A stretch of 64,000 nt of DNA from contig JBBQLO010000001.1 in assembly GCA_038327915.1 (NCBI GenBank), forward strand, positions 1 to 64,000, in the 5' to 3' direction. Within the stretch, counting starts at the first letter, position 1. Each line of letters opens with the position of its first letter. The DNA is from CAIXDB01 sp038327915 (lineage in GTDB: Bacteria; Patescibacteriota; Minisyncoccia; Phycocordibacterales; DATDWN01). Below are positions 42,837 to 53,222 of the stretch, piece after piece. Made by a program: the position numbers and the translations under genes. The notes under the pieces are model-generated. The model was not told the origin of the DNA. It made no database searches and was given only the letters and a program-made list of their open reading frames with translations.

Positions 42837-45800
42837 ATGCAACACACACACGAAGAAAAAGTAACTAACAAGTCAACAGCTCGTCCTCAGAAATTTTTCG
42901 GACGATGGAAAGCCCCACTTATAACTACACCAAATTTTGTTGAGCCTCAGCTCAATTCTTTTGCATGGCTTATAGAAAAAGGGTTAAAAGAAGTATTTGA
43001 AGAGTTTTCGTCAATCAAAGATTATTCAGAGAAAAAATTTACACTCGATTTTACGGGTTTTGAACTTTCGCATGCTAAATACGATGAGTATCATGCAAAG
43101 GACAATAAACTCTCATATGAAGCGCCACTTAAAGTCAAGGTAAGATTAAAAAATCACATTCTCGGCACAGAAAAGGAACAAGAGATTTTTATGGCAGATT
43201 TTCCACTTATGACTTCTCATGGAACTTTTATCATTTCTGGAGTTGAGCGTGTTATTGTCCCTCAGCTTGCGCGCTCATATGGAGTTTTTTTCACCGATCA
43301 GGAAGTAAAGGGGCGTAAGATTTTTGGTGCAAAAATAATTCCATCTCGCGGAGCATGGGTTGAGATTGAATCAGACGCCGACGGCATGCTTTTTGTTCGT
43401 ATAGATCGCAAACGTAAATTTCCTGCTACAACTCTCCTTCGTGTTCTTGGTGCTCGAGATGATCAAGCCATTAAAAAGCTTTTTGCAGACGATGAATTTG
43501 CCACAGCTTCTATAGCTAAAACATTGGTCAAAGATCATGACAAATCTATTGAAGATGCATATATCGAAATCCACAAAAGACTTCGAGACGGTGATTTGGC
43601 CACAGCAGAAAACGCAAAGGAATTTGTTAATTCGATTTTTGAGGCAGAACGTTATGACCTTTCTCCTGTTGGAAGATTTAGTTTCAACAAGAGATTTGGG
43701 CTTAAAATGGATGAAAAAGAACTTAAACGTAAAACACTGACTATTGAAGATGTTGTCATCATTATGAAGCATATCGCTTTGCTTAATAATACACCTCTCG
43801 CTGTCGCAGACGACATTGACCACCTTGGCAAGCGCCGTGTGCGTTTTGTAGGTGAACTTTTTCAGCAAAATATTCGTAAAGGTATGGCTCAGATAAAGCG
43901 TAATATTCAAAACCGTATGTCGACTATCGACACGGATGTTACTCTCCCCGTACAGTTTATTTCTCCAAAACCACTTCAGGCTCGCATCAAAGAGTTTTTT
44001 ACAACGAACCAACTTTCGCAGTTTATGTTGCAAGAAAACCCTCTTGCCGAAATCGAACACATGCGAACACTTTCTGCACTCGGCGCCGGTGGACTTAATC
44101 GTGCCCGAGCAGGATTTGAAGTTCGAGATGTTCACACATCACACTACGGAAGAATTTGCCCGATTCATACTCCGGAAGGTCCAAACATTGGTCTCGTTTT
44201 GCGTTTAGCTGTTTACGCTCGTCTCAATAATTTTGGAATGATCGAGACCCCATATGCAAAAGTAAAAAATGGCAAAATCACAGATGAAATATCTTATCTT
44301 AATGCCTCAGAGGAAGAAAGTTTTGCTATTGCTCACGCGGCGACTCCGTATGATGCTGAAGGTAAAATCACAATAGATGAAGTCGAAGTTCGTATTGAGG
44401 GTAACCCCTCAACAGTTTCTCGAGAGAAGGTTGACTATATTGATGTTGCTACAAATCAAGCATTTTCTATTGCAACCTCAATGATTCCCTTTCTTAATCA
44501 CGACGAAGCAGCTCGAGCTCTCATGGCATCCAACATGCAAAAGCAGGCAACCCCATGCATTATTCCAGAAGCACCACTTGTGGCGACTGGAATGGAGAGT
44601 GACGCTCTGAAAGACACAGGACGACTTCTCATTGCTACTGAAGAGGGAGTTATCACCCATGCTGATGGCGGTAAAATTACTGTCAAAAACACAAAAGGCA
44701 AAGAAACTACACATAAACTGGTGTCTTTTTCTCGAACTAATGGTTTTACGGCATTTCATCAACGACCGTCAGTTTCTGTTGGAGAAAAAGTCACAAAAGG
44801 ACACGTCTTGGCTGATACTTCTGCGTCAGAAAATGGTCAGACTGCTATCGGTCAAAACATGCTCGTAGCTTTCATGTCGTGGAGTGGTAGCAACTACGAG
44901 GATGCAATTATACTTTCTGAGCGCGTAGTAAAAGATAGTAAATTTACTTCAATTCATATCGAAGAATTTGTGGTCAATGTTCGTGATACGAAGCTTGGGC
45001 CAGAAGTTACAACGTGTGACATTCCAAATGTCGGTGAAGCAAAGTTAAAAAACTTGGCTGAGGACGGTATTATTCGTGTTGGTGCAGAAGTTCGCTCTGG
45101 AGATATTTTAGTTGGAAAAGTAACACCAAAAGGCGAGACACAACTTACCCCCGAAGAGCGTTTGCTCAGATCACTCTTTGGTGAAAAAGCAAAAGATGTT
45201 AAAGATACATCAAAGAGAATGGAGGGTGGCAAACGAGGGCGTATTATTAAAGTACAAGTTTTTTCTCGAGAAAAGGGTGATAAATTAGAATCTGGAATTA
45301 TCAAACGAATTCATATTGAAGTAGCACAACTCCGTAATGTGTCTGTTGGAGATAAGCTGGCAGGACGACACGGAAACAAAGGTGTTATTTCAAAAATTTT
45401 ACCTGAGGAAGATATGCCGTATATGGCAGACGGAACTCCTATCGATGTTATTTTGACACCACTTGGAGTGCCATCTCGTATGAACTTGGGACAGATTCTC
45501 GAACTCCATCTCGGACTTGCTGCACACACACTCGGCTATCAAGCAATCGTACCTCCATTTGCAGGAGCAACGGGAGACGAGATCAAGACAGAATTGAAAA
45601 AAGCAGGATTTTCTGAGACAGGAAAAATGAAACTGTTTGACGGGCGAACGGGTGATGCCTTCGATCAGGATATTGCTGTGGGATACATGTATATTTTGAA
45701 ATTACATCACATGGTAGAAGACAAAATTCACATGCGTTCCATTGGACCTTACTCTCTCATCACTCAGCAACCACTTGGAGGAAAGGCTCAAAACGGAGGT

Positions 45801-46100
45801 CAGCGATTTGGAGAAATGGAAGTCTGGGCACTTCTCGGTCATGGTGCAGCCCATACATTGCAGGAAATTCTTACTATTAAGTCAGACGATATTACGGGAC
45901 GATCTGCTGCCTTCGACGCTATTGTTAAGGGATTGCCAATTACAGAACTCAATACCCCTGCTTCATTCAATGTACTTCTTAATAACCTGAGAGGTTTGGC
46001 TCTTGATGTTCAGATTAAAAATACAGGTGGAAACCTAAACTCTGGCCAGAACACTAGTCAAAATACAAACGAACAATCGAATAATTATCAGGCACATTAA
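42837..46100 (+). CDS. rpoB: RNA polymerase beta subunit
   Basis: Catalytic-core subunit of RNA polymerase, 1087 residues. Recognised from SGVERVIVPQLARS, the rifampicin-region NPLAEIEHMRTLSALGAGGL, HTPEGPNIGLVLRLA, GNVGDKLAGRHGNKGV-type loop (SVGDKLAGRHGNKGVISKIL) and GGKAQNGGQRFGEMEVWAL near the end. Short compared with E. coli because of lineage-specific domains. In the rifampicin pocket the residue at E. coli D516 is Leu (QFMLQEN) and R529 is Thr, while H526 and S531 are kept. No intein. The tail is Asn/Gln-rich. Operon with rpoC 24 nt downstream. Confidence 0.98.
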   Translation: MQHTHEEKVTNKSTARPQKFFGRWKAPLITTPNFVEPQLNSFAWLIEKGLKEVFEEFSSIKDYSEKKFTLDFTGFELSHAKYDEYHAKDNKLSYEAPLKVKVRLKNHILGTEKEQEIFMADFPLMTSHGTFIISGVERVIVPQLARSYGVFFTDQEVKGRKIFGAKIIPSRGAWVEIESDADGMLFVRIDRKRKFPATTLLRVLGARDDQAIKKLFADDEFATASIAKTLVKDHDKSIEDAYIEIHKRLRDGDLATAENAKEFVNSIFEAERYDLSPVGRFSFNKRFGLKMDEKELKRKTLTIEDVVIIMKHIALLNNTPLAVADDIDHLGKRRVRFVGELFQQNIRKGMAQIKRNIQNRMSTIDTDVTLPVQFISPKPLQARIKEFFTTNQLSQFMLQENPLAEIEHMRTLSALGAGGLNRARAGFEVRDVHTSHYGRICPIHTPEGPNIGLVLRLAVYARLNNFGMIETPYAKVKNGKITDEISYLNASEEESFAIAHAATPYDAEGKITIDEVEVRIEGNPSTVSREKVDYIDVATNQAFSIATSMIPFLNHDEAARALMASNMQKQATPCIIPEAPLVATGMESDALKDTGRLLIATEEGVITHADGGKITVKNTKGKETTHKLVSFSRTNGFTAFHQRPSVSVGEKVTKGHVLADTSASENGQTAIGQNMLVAFMSWSGSNYEDAIILSERVVKDSKFTSIHIEEFVVNVRDTKLGPEVTTCDIPNVGEAKLKNLAEDGIIRVGAEVRSGDILVGKVTPKGETQLTPEERLLRSLFGEKAKDVKDTSKRMEGGKRGRIIKVQVFSREKGDKLESGIIKRIHIEVAQLRNVSVGDKLAGRHGNKGVISKILPEEDMPYMADGTPIDVILTPLGVPSRMNLGQILELHLGLAAHTLGYQAIVPPFAGATGDEIKTELKKAGFSETGKMKLFDGRTGDAFDQDIAVGYMYILKLHHMVEDKIHMRSIGPYSLITQQPLGGKAQNGGQRFGEMEVWALLGHGAAHTLQEILTIKSDDITGRSAAFDAIVKGLPITELNTPASFNVLLNNLRGLALDVQIKNTGGNLNSGQNTSQNTNEQSNNYQAH

Positions 46101-46124
46101 TTATAATCTAATTGTCATACTCTT

Positions 46125-49100
46125 ATGCAAAACTATAAAACAAAGACACAAAATTCCAATGATTTTGAGACAATTACATTAAAACTTGCCTCGCCTGAAC
46201 GTATTCGGGAATGGTCATTTGGCGAGGTTACAAAGCCAGAAACTATTAATTATCGAACTCAACGCTCAGAGAAAAGTGGTTTGTTTGATGAAAAGATTTT
46301 TGGGCCAGACAAGGATTACGAATGTTATTGTGGAAAATACCGTGGTATTCGCTATAAGGGAATAGTGTGTGAAAAGTGTGGTGTGGAAATTACACGTTCT
46401 ATCGTGCGTCGTGAGCGGATGGGTCACATAGAGCTCGCGTCACCCGTTTCCCATATCTGGTTTTTGAAATCGATGCCATCTCGCATTTCACAAGTGCTTG
46501 GTATACCCACAGCGGACCTCGAAAAGGTAATTTATTTTGCTGGATATATTGTGACCAATGTTTCAGAGGAAGACCGCACACGATATTTGAAGGATCTCGA
46601 TTCAGAATATAAAGCAAAAATAAAATCGTTGCAGGATGAAAAAACAAAAGAAGCCGTCAAAGAAATGCTTCTCAATGCAAAACGTGAAATTGAGTCTATT
46701 CAGGAGGGAACGGTTTTGGATGAGGTATCGTATCATAACTTTGGAATGAAGTATGGGTCTATGTTTGAAGCGGGTATTGGTGCAGAGGCAATTTATACAA
46801 TTTTTAAAAAGATTGACCTTGCAAAACTACTTACTCATCTCGGAGCAGAACTTGAAAAAGCAAGTTCACTTGAGTCTGTTCGTATTGCAAAGCGTATTGC
46901 CACAATCCAAGCCATGATTCACGCGGGGGTCCGTCCAGAATGGATGTTCCTTACTTCTATTCCTGTTATTCCGCCTGCTCTCCGTCCGATGGTTCCGCTT
47001 GATGGGGGACGATATGCAACGTCTGATGTAAACGATTTATATCGACGCGTGATTAACCGCAACAATCGTTTGAAGAAACTAAAAGACATTCACGCTCCCG
47101 ATGTTATTTTACGTAATGAAAAAAGAATTTTACAAGAAGCTGTTGACGCACTTATCGATAACTCTATCCGTCACGGGGGAGCAGGTAACGCAATCAATCC
47201 TTCACAAAGGAGACCACTTAAGTCACTTGCCGACAACCTTAAAGGAAAACGTGGAATTTTCCGTCAGAATCTGCTTGGTAAGCGTGTCGACTATTCAGGT
47301 CGCTCAGTTATTGTCGTTGGTCCTGATTTAAAATTGTCCCAATGTGGTTTACCAAAGCATATGGCACTTGAGCTTTTTAAACCATTTGTTATTTCTCAGT
47401 TATTACAGAAGGAACTTTCTTATAACATTAGAGGAGCAAGTAAATTGATTGAAGACGGTATTCCAGAAGTATGGGCAATTCTCGAAGATGTTATTAAAGA
47501 CCGATATGTGTTACTTAACCGCGCTCCAACATTACACCGCCTTGGTATTCAGGCTTTTCAACCAATTCTTATCGAAGGTAATGCAATTCAGTTACACCCA
47601 CTCGTGTGTTCGGCGTTTAACGCTGACTTCGATGGTGACCAAATGGCTGTGCATGTGCCACTTTCCGACGAAGCTCAAATGGAAGCACGAGAGATTATGG
47701 CTTCTGATAAGAATATCTTGAAACCAGGTAGTGGTGATCCGACTGTATCTGCAAAGATGCTCGACATCGTCCTTGGGTGTTACTGGATGACTAAAATTGT
47801 TGAGGGTGCCAAAGGCGAGAATAAAATATTTTCTTCTCCGAATGCCGCTATCACAGCCCACGATTTTGGAGCTATTTCATTTCGTTCAAAAATAAAAGTT
47901 TTGCCGACTGAATCTTCCAAATACGCACAGTTTGACGGAAGTATGTTTGAGACGACGGTTGGCAGATTGCTTTTCAACTCGGTTTTGCCAAATGACTATC
48001 CATTTATGAATACCGAGATAGATTTGAAAAAAATTGCTTCTCTCATTGATGAGCTTATTGAGCGGTATGGTATTGAACAAGTTCCGCCTATTATTGATAA
48101 GATAAAAGCTTTTGGATTCAAGTATGCTACATATTCAGGAACTACATGGGGCATCGATGATATTATGATTCCAGAAGGTAAAAAAGAAATTATCACTCGA
48201 GCAAAAGCGGAAGCCGCACAGAACATTGAACACTTCAATGGAGGACTCATCTCAAAAGAAGAGCGTCTCCGACAGAATATTGAAATTTGGCACGGAGCAA
48301 AAGCAGAAGTAGAAAAGTTAATGCCTGCAACATTACCAAAAAATGGTTCTGTTTCCGATATGGTACTTTCTAAAGCCCGAGGATCAATGGGAAATATTAC
48401 CACCATGGCTGGTATGAAAGGACTTATTACCAACACTGCTGGAGAGACAATTGAATTTCCTATTCTCTCATGCTCTAAAGAAGGATTGACTCCGCTTGAG
48501 TATTTTATTACTACTCACGGTGCCCGAAAAGGTTTGACAGACACTGCTCTTAACACTGCTAAGGCGGGTTATTTGACACGTAAACTGTTCGTCGTAGCTC
48601 AAGATACTATTATTACTGAAGAAGATTGTGGAACAAAAGAGGGAATTTTCATTGATAAAAAAACCGCGGACGGCATGGAGATTTCTGTAGCAAAACATAT
48701 TAAAGGGAGATTCCTTGCAGCAGACGTCGTGTCTGCTGACGGGGCGATATTGTTTAAAAAAGATGCATTACTCAGTAAAAAGGATGCGCTAGTTATAGAA
48801 AATGCTGGAGTGACAAGAGTCTCTGTCCGATCACCTCTTGCTTGTCGAACTTTGAACGGCATTTGTATTAAATGTTATGGAGTGGACTTGGGTAAAAATA
48901 AAATTATTGAACTCGGTGAGGCGGTAGGTACTGTCGCCGGACAAGCTATTGGCGAGCCAGGAACGCAGCTCACTATGCGTACTTTCCATGCCGGAGGTAC
49001 AGCATCGCAAACTGGAGATATTACAGCGGGACTTCCTCGTGTTGAAGAACTCTTTGAGAAACGAAAACCAAAAAACCCTGCTGTTGTTTCTTCTGTTTCT

Positions 49101-49787
49101 GGAACTATTACTGATATTAAAATTACAGACAAAGAAAAAATGATATTTGTTACTCCCGTCATTGAAGACCGAAGTAAAAATAAGACAACACTCGAATACA
49201 CTGTTTCGTTTAATCGCGTTATTCTCGTTAAGGTAGGAGATGAAATCAAAAAAGGCGATATCATCACAGATGGTTCTGCCGACATTGACGAACTATTTGA
49301 GTATGCGGGGAAAGATAAAACCATTGATTACATTATTCGTGAAATCAACAAGCCATACGAATTGCAAGGAGAAACAGTGTCGAGAAAGCACATTGAAACA
49401 ATCGTTCGACAAATGTTTGCTCGAAAGAAAGTCAAAGATGCCGGAGATACTATTTTTTCACCTGGAGACATTGTGGAGACAGCATTTCTCGCAGAAGAAA
49501 ACAGTCGAGTCAAAGCTCTCGGTAAAGATGAAGCTAAAACCGAAGGAGTGGTTATGGGTATTACAGACGTGTCCCTTTCTCGCAAGAGTTTCCTAGCCGC
49601 TGCTTCTTTCCAGCACACTACTCGAATGCTCATCTCTTCTTCTATTCGTGGTAACGATGACGAACTTTCGGGACTTATGGAAAATGTTATTCTTGGGCGA
49701 CTTATCCCGGCTGGTACTGGATTCAAAGGGAGTAAGAAAGCTGAAATGATTGCTGGTATGAAAGCAAAACGCGACTACTCGGCATAG
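46125..49787 (+). CDS. rpoC: RNA polymerase beta' subunit
   Basis: Largest core subunit of RNA polymerase, 1220 residues. Seen are the N-terminal zinc site ([20 protein letters not shown]), the clamp helices, [18 protein letters not shown], the catalytic [16 protein letters not shown] (three Asp that bind Mg), the bridge-helix region ([12 protein letters not shown]), a second cysteine cluster ([13 protein letters not shown]) and the trigger-loop-side [16 protein letters not shown]. No intein. TATAAT at 46102-46107 could serve as an internal promoter 17 nt before the start. Confidence 0.98.
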   Translation: MQNYKTKTQNSNDFETITLKLASPERIREWSFGEVTKPETINYRTQRSEKSGLFDEKIFGPDKDYECYCGKYRGIRYKGIVCEKCGVEITRSIVRRERMGHIELASPVSHIWFLKSMPSRISQVLGIPTADLEKVIYFAGYIVTNVSEEDRTRYLKDLDSEYKAKIKSLQDEKTKEAVKEMLLNAKREIESIQEGTVLDEVSYHNFGMKYGSMFEAGIGAEAIYTIFKKIDLAKLLTHLGAELEKASSLESVRIAKRIATIQAMIHAGVRPEWMFLTSIPVIPPALRPMVPLDGGRYATSDVNDLYRRVINRNNRLKKLKDIHAPDVILRNEKRILQEAVDALIDNSIRHGGAGNAINPSQRRPLKSLADNLKGKRGIFRQNLLGKRVDYSGRSVIVVGPDLKLSQCGLPKHMALELFKPFVISQLLQKELSYNIRGASKLIEDGIPEVWAILEDVIKDRYVLLNRAPTLHRLGIQAFQPILIEGNAIQLHPLVCSAFNADFDGDQMAVHVPLSDEAQMEAREIMASDKNILKPGSGDPTVSAKMLDIVLGCYWMTKIVEGAKGENKIFSSPNAAITAHDFGAISFRSKIKVLPTESSKYAQFDGSMFETTVGRLLFNSVLPNDYPFMNTEIDLKKIASLIDELIERYGIEQVPPIIDKIKAFGFKYATYSGTTWGIDDIMIPEGKKEIITRAKAEAAQNIEHFNGGLISKEERLRQNIEIWHGAKAEVEKLMPATLPKNGSVSDMVLSKARGSMGNITTMAGMKGLITNTAGETIEFPILSCSKEGLTPLEYFITTHGARKGLTDTALNTAKAGYLTRKLFVVAQDTIITEEDCGTKEGIFIDKKTADGMEISVAKHIKGRFLAADVVSADGAILFKKDALLSKKDALVIENAGVTRVSVRSPLACRTLNGICIKCYGVDLGKNKIIELGEAVGTVAGQAIGEPGTQLTMRTFHAGGTASQTGDITAGLPRVEELFEKRKPKNPAVVSSVSGTITDIKITDKEKMIFVTPVIEDRSKNKTTLEYTVSFNRVILVKVGDEIKKGDIITDGSADIDELFEYAGKDKTIDYIIREINKPYELQGETVSRKHIETIVRQMFARKKVKDAGDTIFSPGDIVETAFLAEENSRVKALGKDEAKTEGVVMGITDVSLSRKSFLAAASFQHTTRMLISSSIRGNDDELSGLMENVILGRLIPAGTGFKGSKKAEMIAGMKAKRDYSA

Positions 49788-49807
49788 TAACTTTAATTTT
49801 GAACCAC

Positions 49808-49991
49808 GAAACTCCTTTCGTCACATGCTTTTTGAAACCAGAATAATTTCTTGCTAGAAATTTTCTTCACGCTGGACAATCAAGAAAACAATGTCCTCCT
49901 CGTGTGCATGAGTGTTCCCTCACACTCGTCGTCCTTGTTTTCTAATCGTCTGCGCGATGTTTCAAAAAACATATGCCTTCAATGAAGTTTC
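49808..49991 (-). repeat. Structured dispersed repeat, copy B (minus orientation)
   Basis: Lies between rpoC and dnaG, reversed relative to copies A and C. Arms at 49808-49838 and 49959-49991 pair imperfectly, with two G-T pairs in the inner 17 positions. The core holds GCGCAGACGATTAGAAAACA and TTGTTTTCTTGA (minus strand) and an inner perfect GAGTGT/ACACTC stem. An alternative dnaG start at 49973 would fall within it. Confidence 0.7.
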
Positions 49992-50014
49992 TTGTTTCAA
50001 AAACACTTACGCAT

Positions 50015-51841
50015 ATGTCAACCTCCGTCGAACAAATTAAATCCAAGCTCGACATTGTCACTCTCATTTCCTCGTACATACCGTTGGAACGGGCAGGAGT
50101 CAGTTTCAAAGGTAAATGCCCGTTCCATAATGAGAAGACACCTTCCTTTTTCGTCTCGCCTGAGCGAGGAAATTATTATTGTTTTGGTTGTCATGTGAAA
50201 GGAGACATCTTTACTTTTGTTCAGGAGTTTGAGGGTATAGATTTTCGCGGAGCTCTAAAAATGCTTGCCGACCGCACTGGCGTGGTTTTGTCACAGCATT
50301 CACCTGATGAAATAAATGAGAAGGAGGTGGTGTATTCTCTTTTAGAACAGGCAGTTTTCTTCTACCAAAAAAAGTTATCCGAAAACGGACAAGCTCGAGA
50401 ATATATTGCAGGTCGAGGCGTGGGAGAAAAAAGTATTGCACAATTCCGAATCGGTTTTGCTCCCTTAGAATGGAGAGGTCTCTTCGAATTCCTCAAACTC
50501 AAAGGCGCCACAGAAAAAGATATGCTTCGGGCAGGACTTATTAAAAGAAAGGAAGTTGATCCTGTTGGAGACAGAGATGTGGTCGAAACGTACTATGACA
50601 CCTTCCGCGGGAGAATTATGTTTCCTATCAACGACTCGTCTGGAAGGACAGTTGGATTTTCTGGACGTATTCTTGTGCCAGACCTAAGATCACCAAAATA
50701 TCTCAATAGTCCAGAGACAGAAGTATTTAAAAAATCAGAAGTACTTTTCGGACTTGATAAAGCTAAAACAGACATTCGATTAAAAGACTATTCTATTTTG
50801 GTAGAGGGCCAAATGGATCTTGTCATGATGCACCATGCGGGTATAACGAATACAGTGGCTTCTTCAGGAACTGCTTTGTCTCTCGAACATTTGACCAAAC
50901 TTCGCCGTTTGTCGTCAAGAATCATTATGGCATTTGACGGTGATGGCGCAGGGTTTCGGGCCGCAGATCGGGGGGCCACCTTAGCATTGTCCCTTGGTAT
51001 GGAACTCAAAATTGCCGAAATGCCAAAAGGTAAGGATCCGGCAGATCTGGCCAAAGATGATGTGGCTCTACTGACACTTTGTATTAAGTCAGCTAAGCAC
51101 ATTATTGACTTTTACACTGATTCACTTCTTAAGGAAGGCCTTCTTCCCCGTGAAGTAGGGCAAAAGATAAAAGAGCATGTGCTTCCATACGTTGCGATCC
51201 TGCCGAGTGCAATTGAACAAGCACATTTTGTACGTAGAATATCCCAAGTTGCTTTTATAAAAGAGGAAGCTCTGTGGGAGGATTTAAAAAAAGTGTCACG
51301 CCAAGGAGTTTCAAAAGAAGTGGTATTATCACAAATATTTCCTGTAGCTTCAGTGGGTAGGCTTGAAATAATTGAAAGAAGACTCATTGGCTTTGTGATG
51401 TGGCAACGGGAGAGCAATAAGTTGGTGGAGTCAAAAACAGTTGCTTTAGTTGCACTACCAAATATTAATATACAAGAGATAGAGGAAAAAATACGTCAAA
51501 TTTTGGGAGAGCGGCTCGATATGCTCATTGACCAATTGAATAATGAAAAAGAAGGAGAGAAGGAAATATTGTTGTTTGAAACTGAAAACTATTATACTAT
51601 ACGAGATACGACAAAGGGCACCACTGGAGGTCCCGACAATAGCTATATTTTTAGAGAAGTGGTAGAACTACTTCAAGCACTAGAGGAGGGGTATCTCAAA
51701 AAAAGCGCTGAGCGCTTGCGGACAGAACTCCAAAGAGCCGAGCAACGTGGTGATCATGTTGAGAGAGATCGACTGACGGGAGAGTATCAAATTATTTCAC
51801 AAAAAATCAATCACATTAAAAATAAAAAGGATATAATATAA
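50015..51841 (+). CDS. dnaG: DNA primase
   Basis: Synthesises RNA primers at the replication fork. 608 residues. The N-terminal zinc-binding domain has the CHC2 pattern (KCPFHNEKTPSFF ... YYCFGCHVKGD); then come the RNAP-like core (GRGVGEKSIAQFRIG, GFSGRIL, SPKYLNSPET) and the TOPRIM region (ILVEGQMDLVMMHHAG, IIMAFDGDGAG). The C-terminal part is helical and would bind the replicative helicase. Start at 50015 is chosen because the protein family begins near STSVEQIKSKLDIV; an upstream ATG at 49973 lies in repeat B. Followed 4 nt later by rpoD. Confidence 0.97.
   Translation: MSTSVEQIKSKLDIVTLISSYIPLERAGVSFKGKCPFHNEKTPSFFVSPERGNYYCFGCHVKGDIFTFVQEFEGIDFRGALKMLADRTGVVLSQHSPDEINEKEVVYSLLEQAVFFYQKKLSENGQAREYIAGRGVGEKSIAQFRIGFAPLEWRGLFEFLKLKGATEKDMLRAGLIKRKEVDPVGDRDVVETYYDTFRGRIMFPINDSSGRTVGFSGRILVPDLRSPKYLNSPETEVFKKSEVLFGLDKAKTDIRLKDYSILVEGQMDLVMMHHAGITNTVASSGTALSLEHLTKLRRLSSRIIMAFDGDGAGFRAADRGATLALSLGMELKIAEMPKGKDPADLAKDDVALLTLCIKSAKHIIDFYTDSLLKEGLLPREVGQKIKEHVLPYVAILPSAIEQAHFVRRISQVAFIKEEALWEDLKKVSRQGVSKEVVLSQIFPVASVGRLEIIERRLIGFVMWQRESNKLVESKTVALVALPNINIQEIEEKIRQILGERLDMLIDQLNNEKEGEKEILLFETENYYTIRDTTKGTTGGPDNSYIFREVVELLQALEEGYLKKSAERLRTELQRAEQRGDHVERDRLTGEYQIISQKINHIKNKKDII
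51832..51837 (+). promoter_or_regulatory. -10 box TATAAT before rpoD, inside the end of dnaG
   Basis: TATAAT ends 8 nt before ATG 51846 and overlaps the last codons of dnaG (stop 51839-51841), allowing rpoD to be transcribed on its own. Confidence 0.55.
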
Positions 51842-51845
51842 AAAA

Positions 51846-53123
51846 ATGCCTACACATATACACAAAAAAATATCCGGAAAAGTTGGTAAAAAAACGCCTA
51901 GTAAGACGGTTACTAAAAAACCACAAAAGAAAGTAAAAAAAATAAAAGCTGTATCCGCACCTGCTCCCCGGAAGAAAAAGAAAAATAAATCGTCATTGGC
52001 TATGAACGCTGAACGGACTCAGCCAACTCGCGTTGTAAAAAAAGCTGATCGACAACAAGAAGGTCTTTCAAAACTTTTGAGTAAAGGTAAAGAGCGAGGG
52101 TATGTAATATACGATGAAATTTTGAAAGAATTTCCAACCATTGAAGATGATATTCTATTTCTAGAAGACTTGTACGAAAAACTTTCGAGCGCGGGAGTTG
52201 ATATTCTTGAAGGTGGTGGACTTTTGGAAACCGCACCTCTCGATGATCTTGTTAATAAAAAATACTCGTATGGTAAAAGTGATGCTACATACGACTCTAT
52301 TCAAATGTATTTGAAAGAAATCGGTCAGTACCCCCTGATCTCAGGGACAATGGAAAAAGAGCTCGCCCGACGTATTCAGGCTGGAGATAATGAAGCAAAA
52401 ACACTTCTCGCCCGCGCCAACCTTCGCCTTGTTGTTTCTATTGCTAAAAAGTATGTTGGCCGTTCTGCAGATTTGACACTCCTCGATTTAATTCAAGAAG
52501 GTAACCTCGGACTTTTCAAAGCCGTCGACAAATTTGATTGGACAAAAGGTTATAAGTTTTCAACGTATGCGACGTGGTGGATTCGTCAGGCCATTACTCG
52601 TGCTCTCGCGGACCAGTCACGAACCATACGTGTGCCAGTGCATATGGTAGAAACCATCGCTAAATACAAACAAGTCGTACGTCGTTTGTCTCAGGACCTT
52701 GGTCGCGACCCACTGCCAGAAGAAATTGCTACTGAGATGAACCTCACTGTGGATAAAATTTATACTATCGAAAAAATCGACCAGTCCACAGTCTCTCTCG
52801 AAGCGCCTATTGGTAATGAAGGTGATGAAGATAAAAGCAAACTTGGTGATTTCCTTGCAGACGACAAAATTCTTTCTCCAGATCAAGAAAGTGCACGAAG
52901 AATTATTTCCGACCAGGTCAAAGAAATTTTGAATGACTTACCGGAGAAAGAGAGGAGAATTTTAGAGATGCGACATGGGCTGACTGACGGTGTGACACAT
53001 ACACTTGAAGAAGTGGGGCGTGAGTTTGGCGTGACCCGCGAGCGTATTCGCCAGATTGAGGCAAAAGCACACGAAAAAATCCGCCAGCATGATAAAATCA
53101 ACCGCTTGAGGAATTATTATTAA
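51846..53123 (+). CDS. rpoD: Primary sigma factor RpoD (sigma-70)
   Basis: Housekeeping sigma factor, 425 residues. A very Lys-rich N-terminus (residues 1-60) replaces region 1.1. Region 1.2 reads DSIQMYLKEIGQYPLISG; region 2 has LRLVVSIAKKYVGR, LDLIQEGNLGLFKAVDKFDW and KGYKFSTYATWWIRQAITRA (promoter melting and -10 recognition); region 4 has LPEKERRILEMRHGL and EEVGREFGVTRERIRQIEAKA (-35 recognition). Both DNA-binding regions look canonical, consistent with the TTGACA/TATAAT-like promoters read in this window. Confidence 0.97.
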   Translation: MPTHIHKKISGKVGKKTPSKTVTKKPQKKVKKIKAVSAPAPRKKKKNKSSLAMNAERTQPTRVVKKADRQQEGLSKLLSKGKERGYVIYDEILKEFPTIEDDILFLEDLYEKLSSAGVDILEGGGLLETAPLDDLVNKKYSYGKSDATYDSIQMYLKEIGQYPLISGTMEKELARRIQAGDNEAKTLLARANLRLVVSIAKKYVGRSADLTLLDLIQEGNLGLFKAVDKFDWTKGYKFSTYATWWIRQAITRALADQSRTIRVPVHMVETIAKYKQVVRRLSQDLGRDPLPEEIATEMNLTVDKIYTIEKIDQSTVSLEAPIGNEGDEDKSKLGDFLADDKILSPDQESARRIISDQVKEILNDLPEKERRILEMRHGLTDGVTHTLEEVGREFGVTRERIRQIEAKAHEKIRQHDKINRLRNYY

Positions 53124-53154
53124 ATGCAGCGTTTGAAGTTTACTGTTCAAGTAG

Positions 53155-53184
53155 AAAACTTCACCTTATGTAGGTGAAGTTTTT
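53155..53184 (+). terminator. Intrinsic terminator after rpoD
   Basis: AAAACTTCACC (53155-53165), loop TTATGTA, GGTGAAGTTTT (53173-53183), with a T-run at the end. Separates dnaG-rpoD from the UvrD-nuclease gene. Confidence 0.85.
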
Positions 53185-53222
53185 GATATTTTACTCTGTA
53201 TAATTTGTGGTAGTATTGTCGT

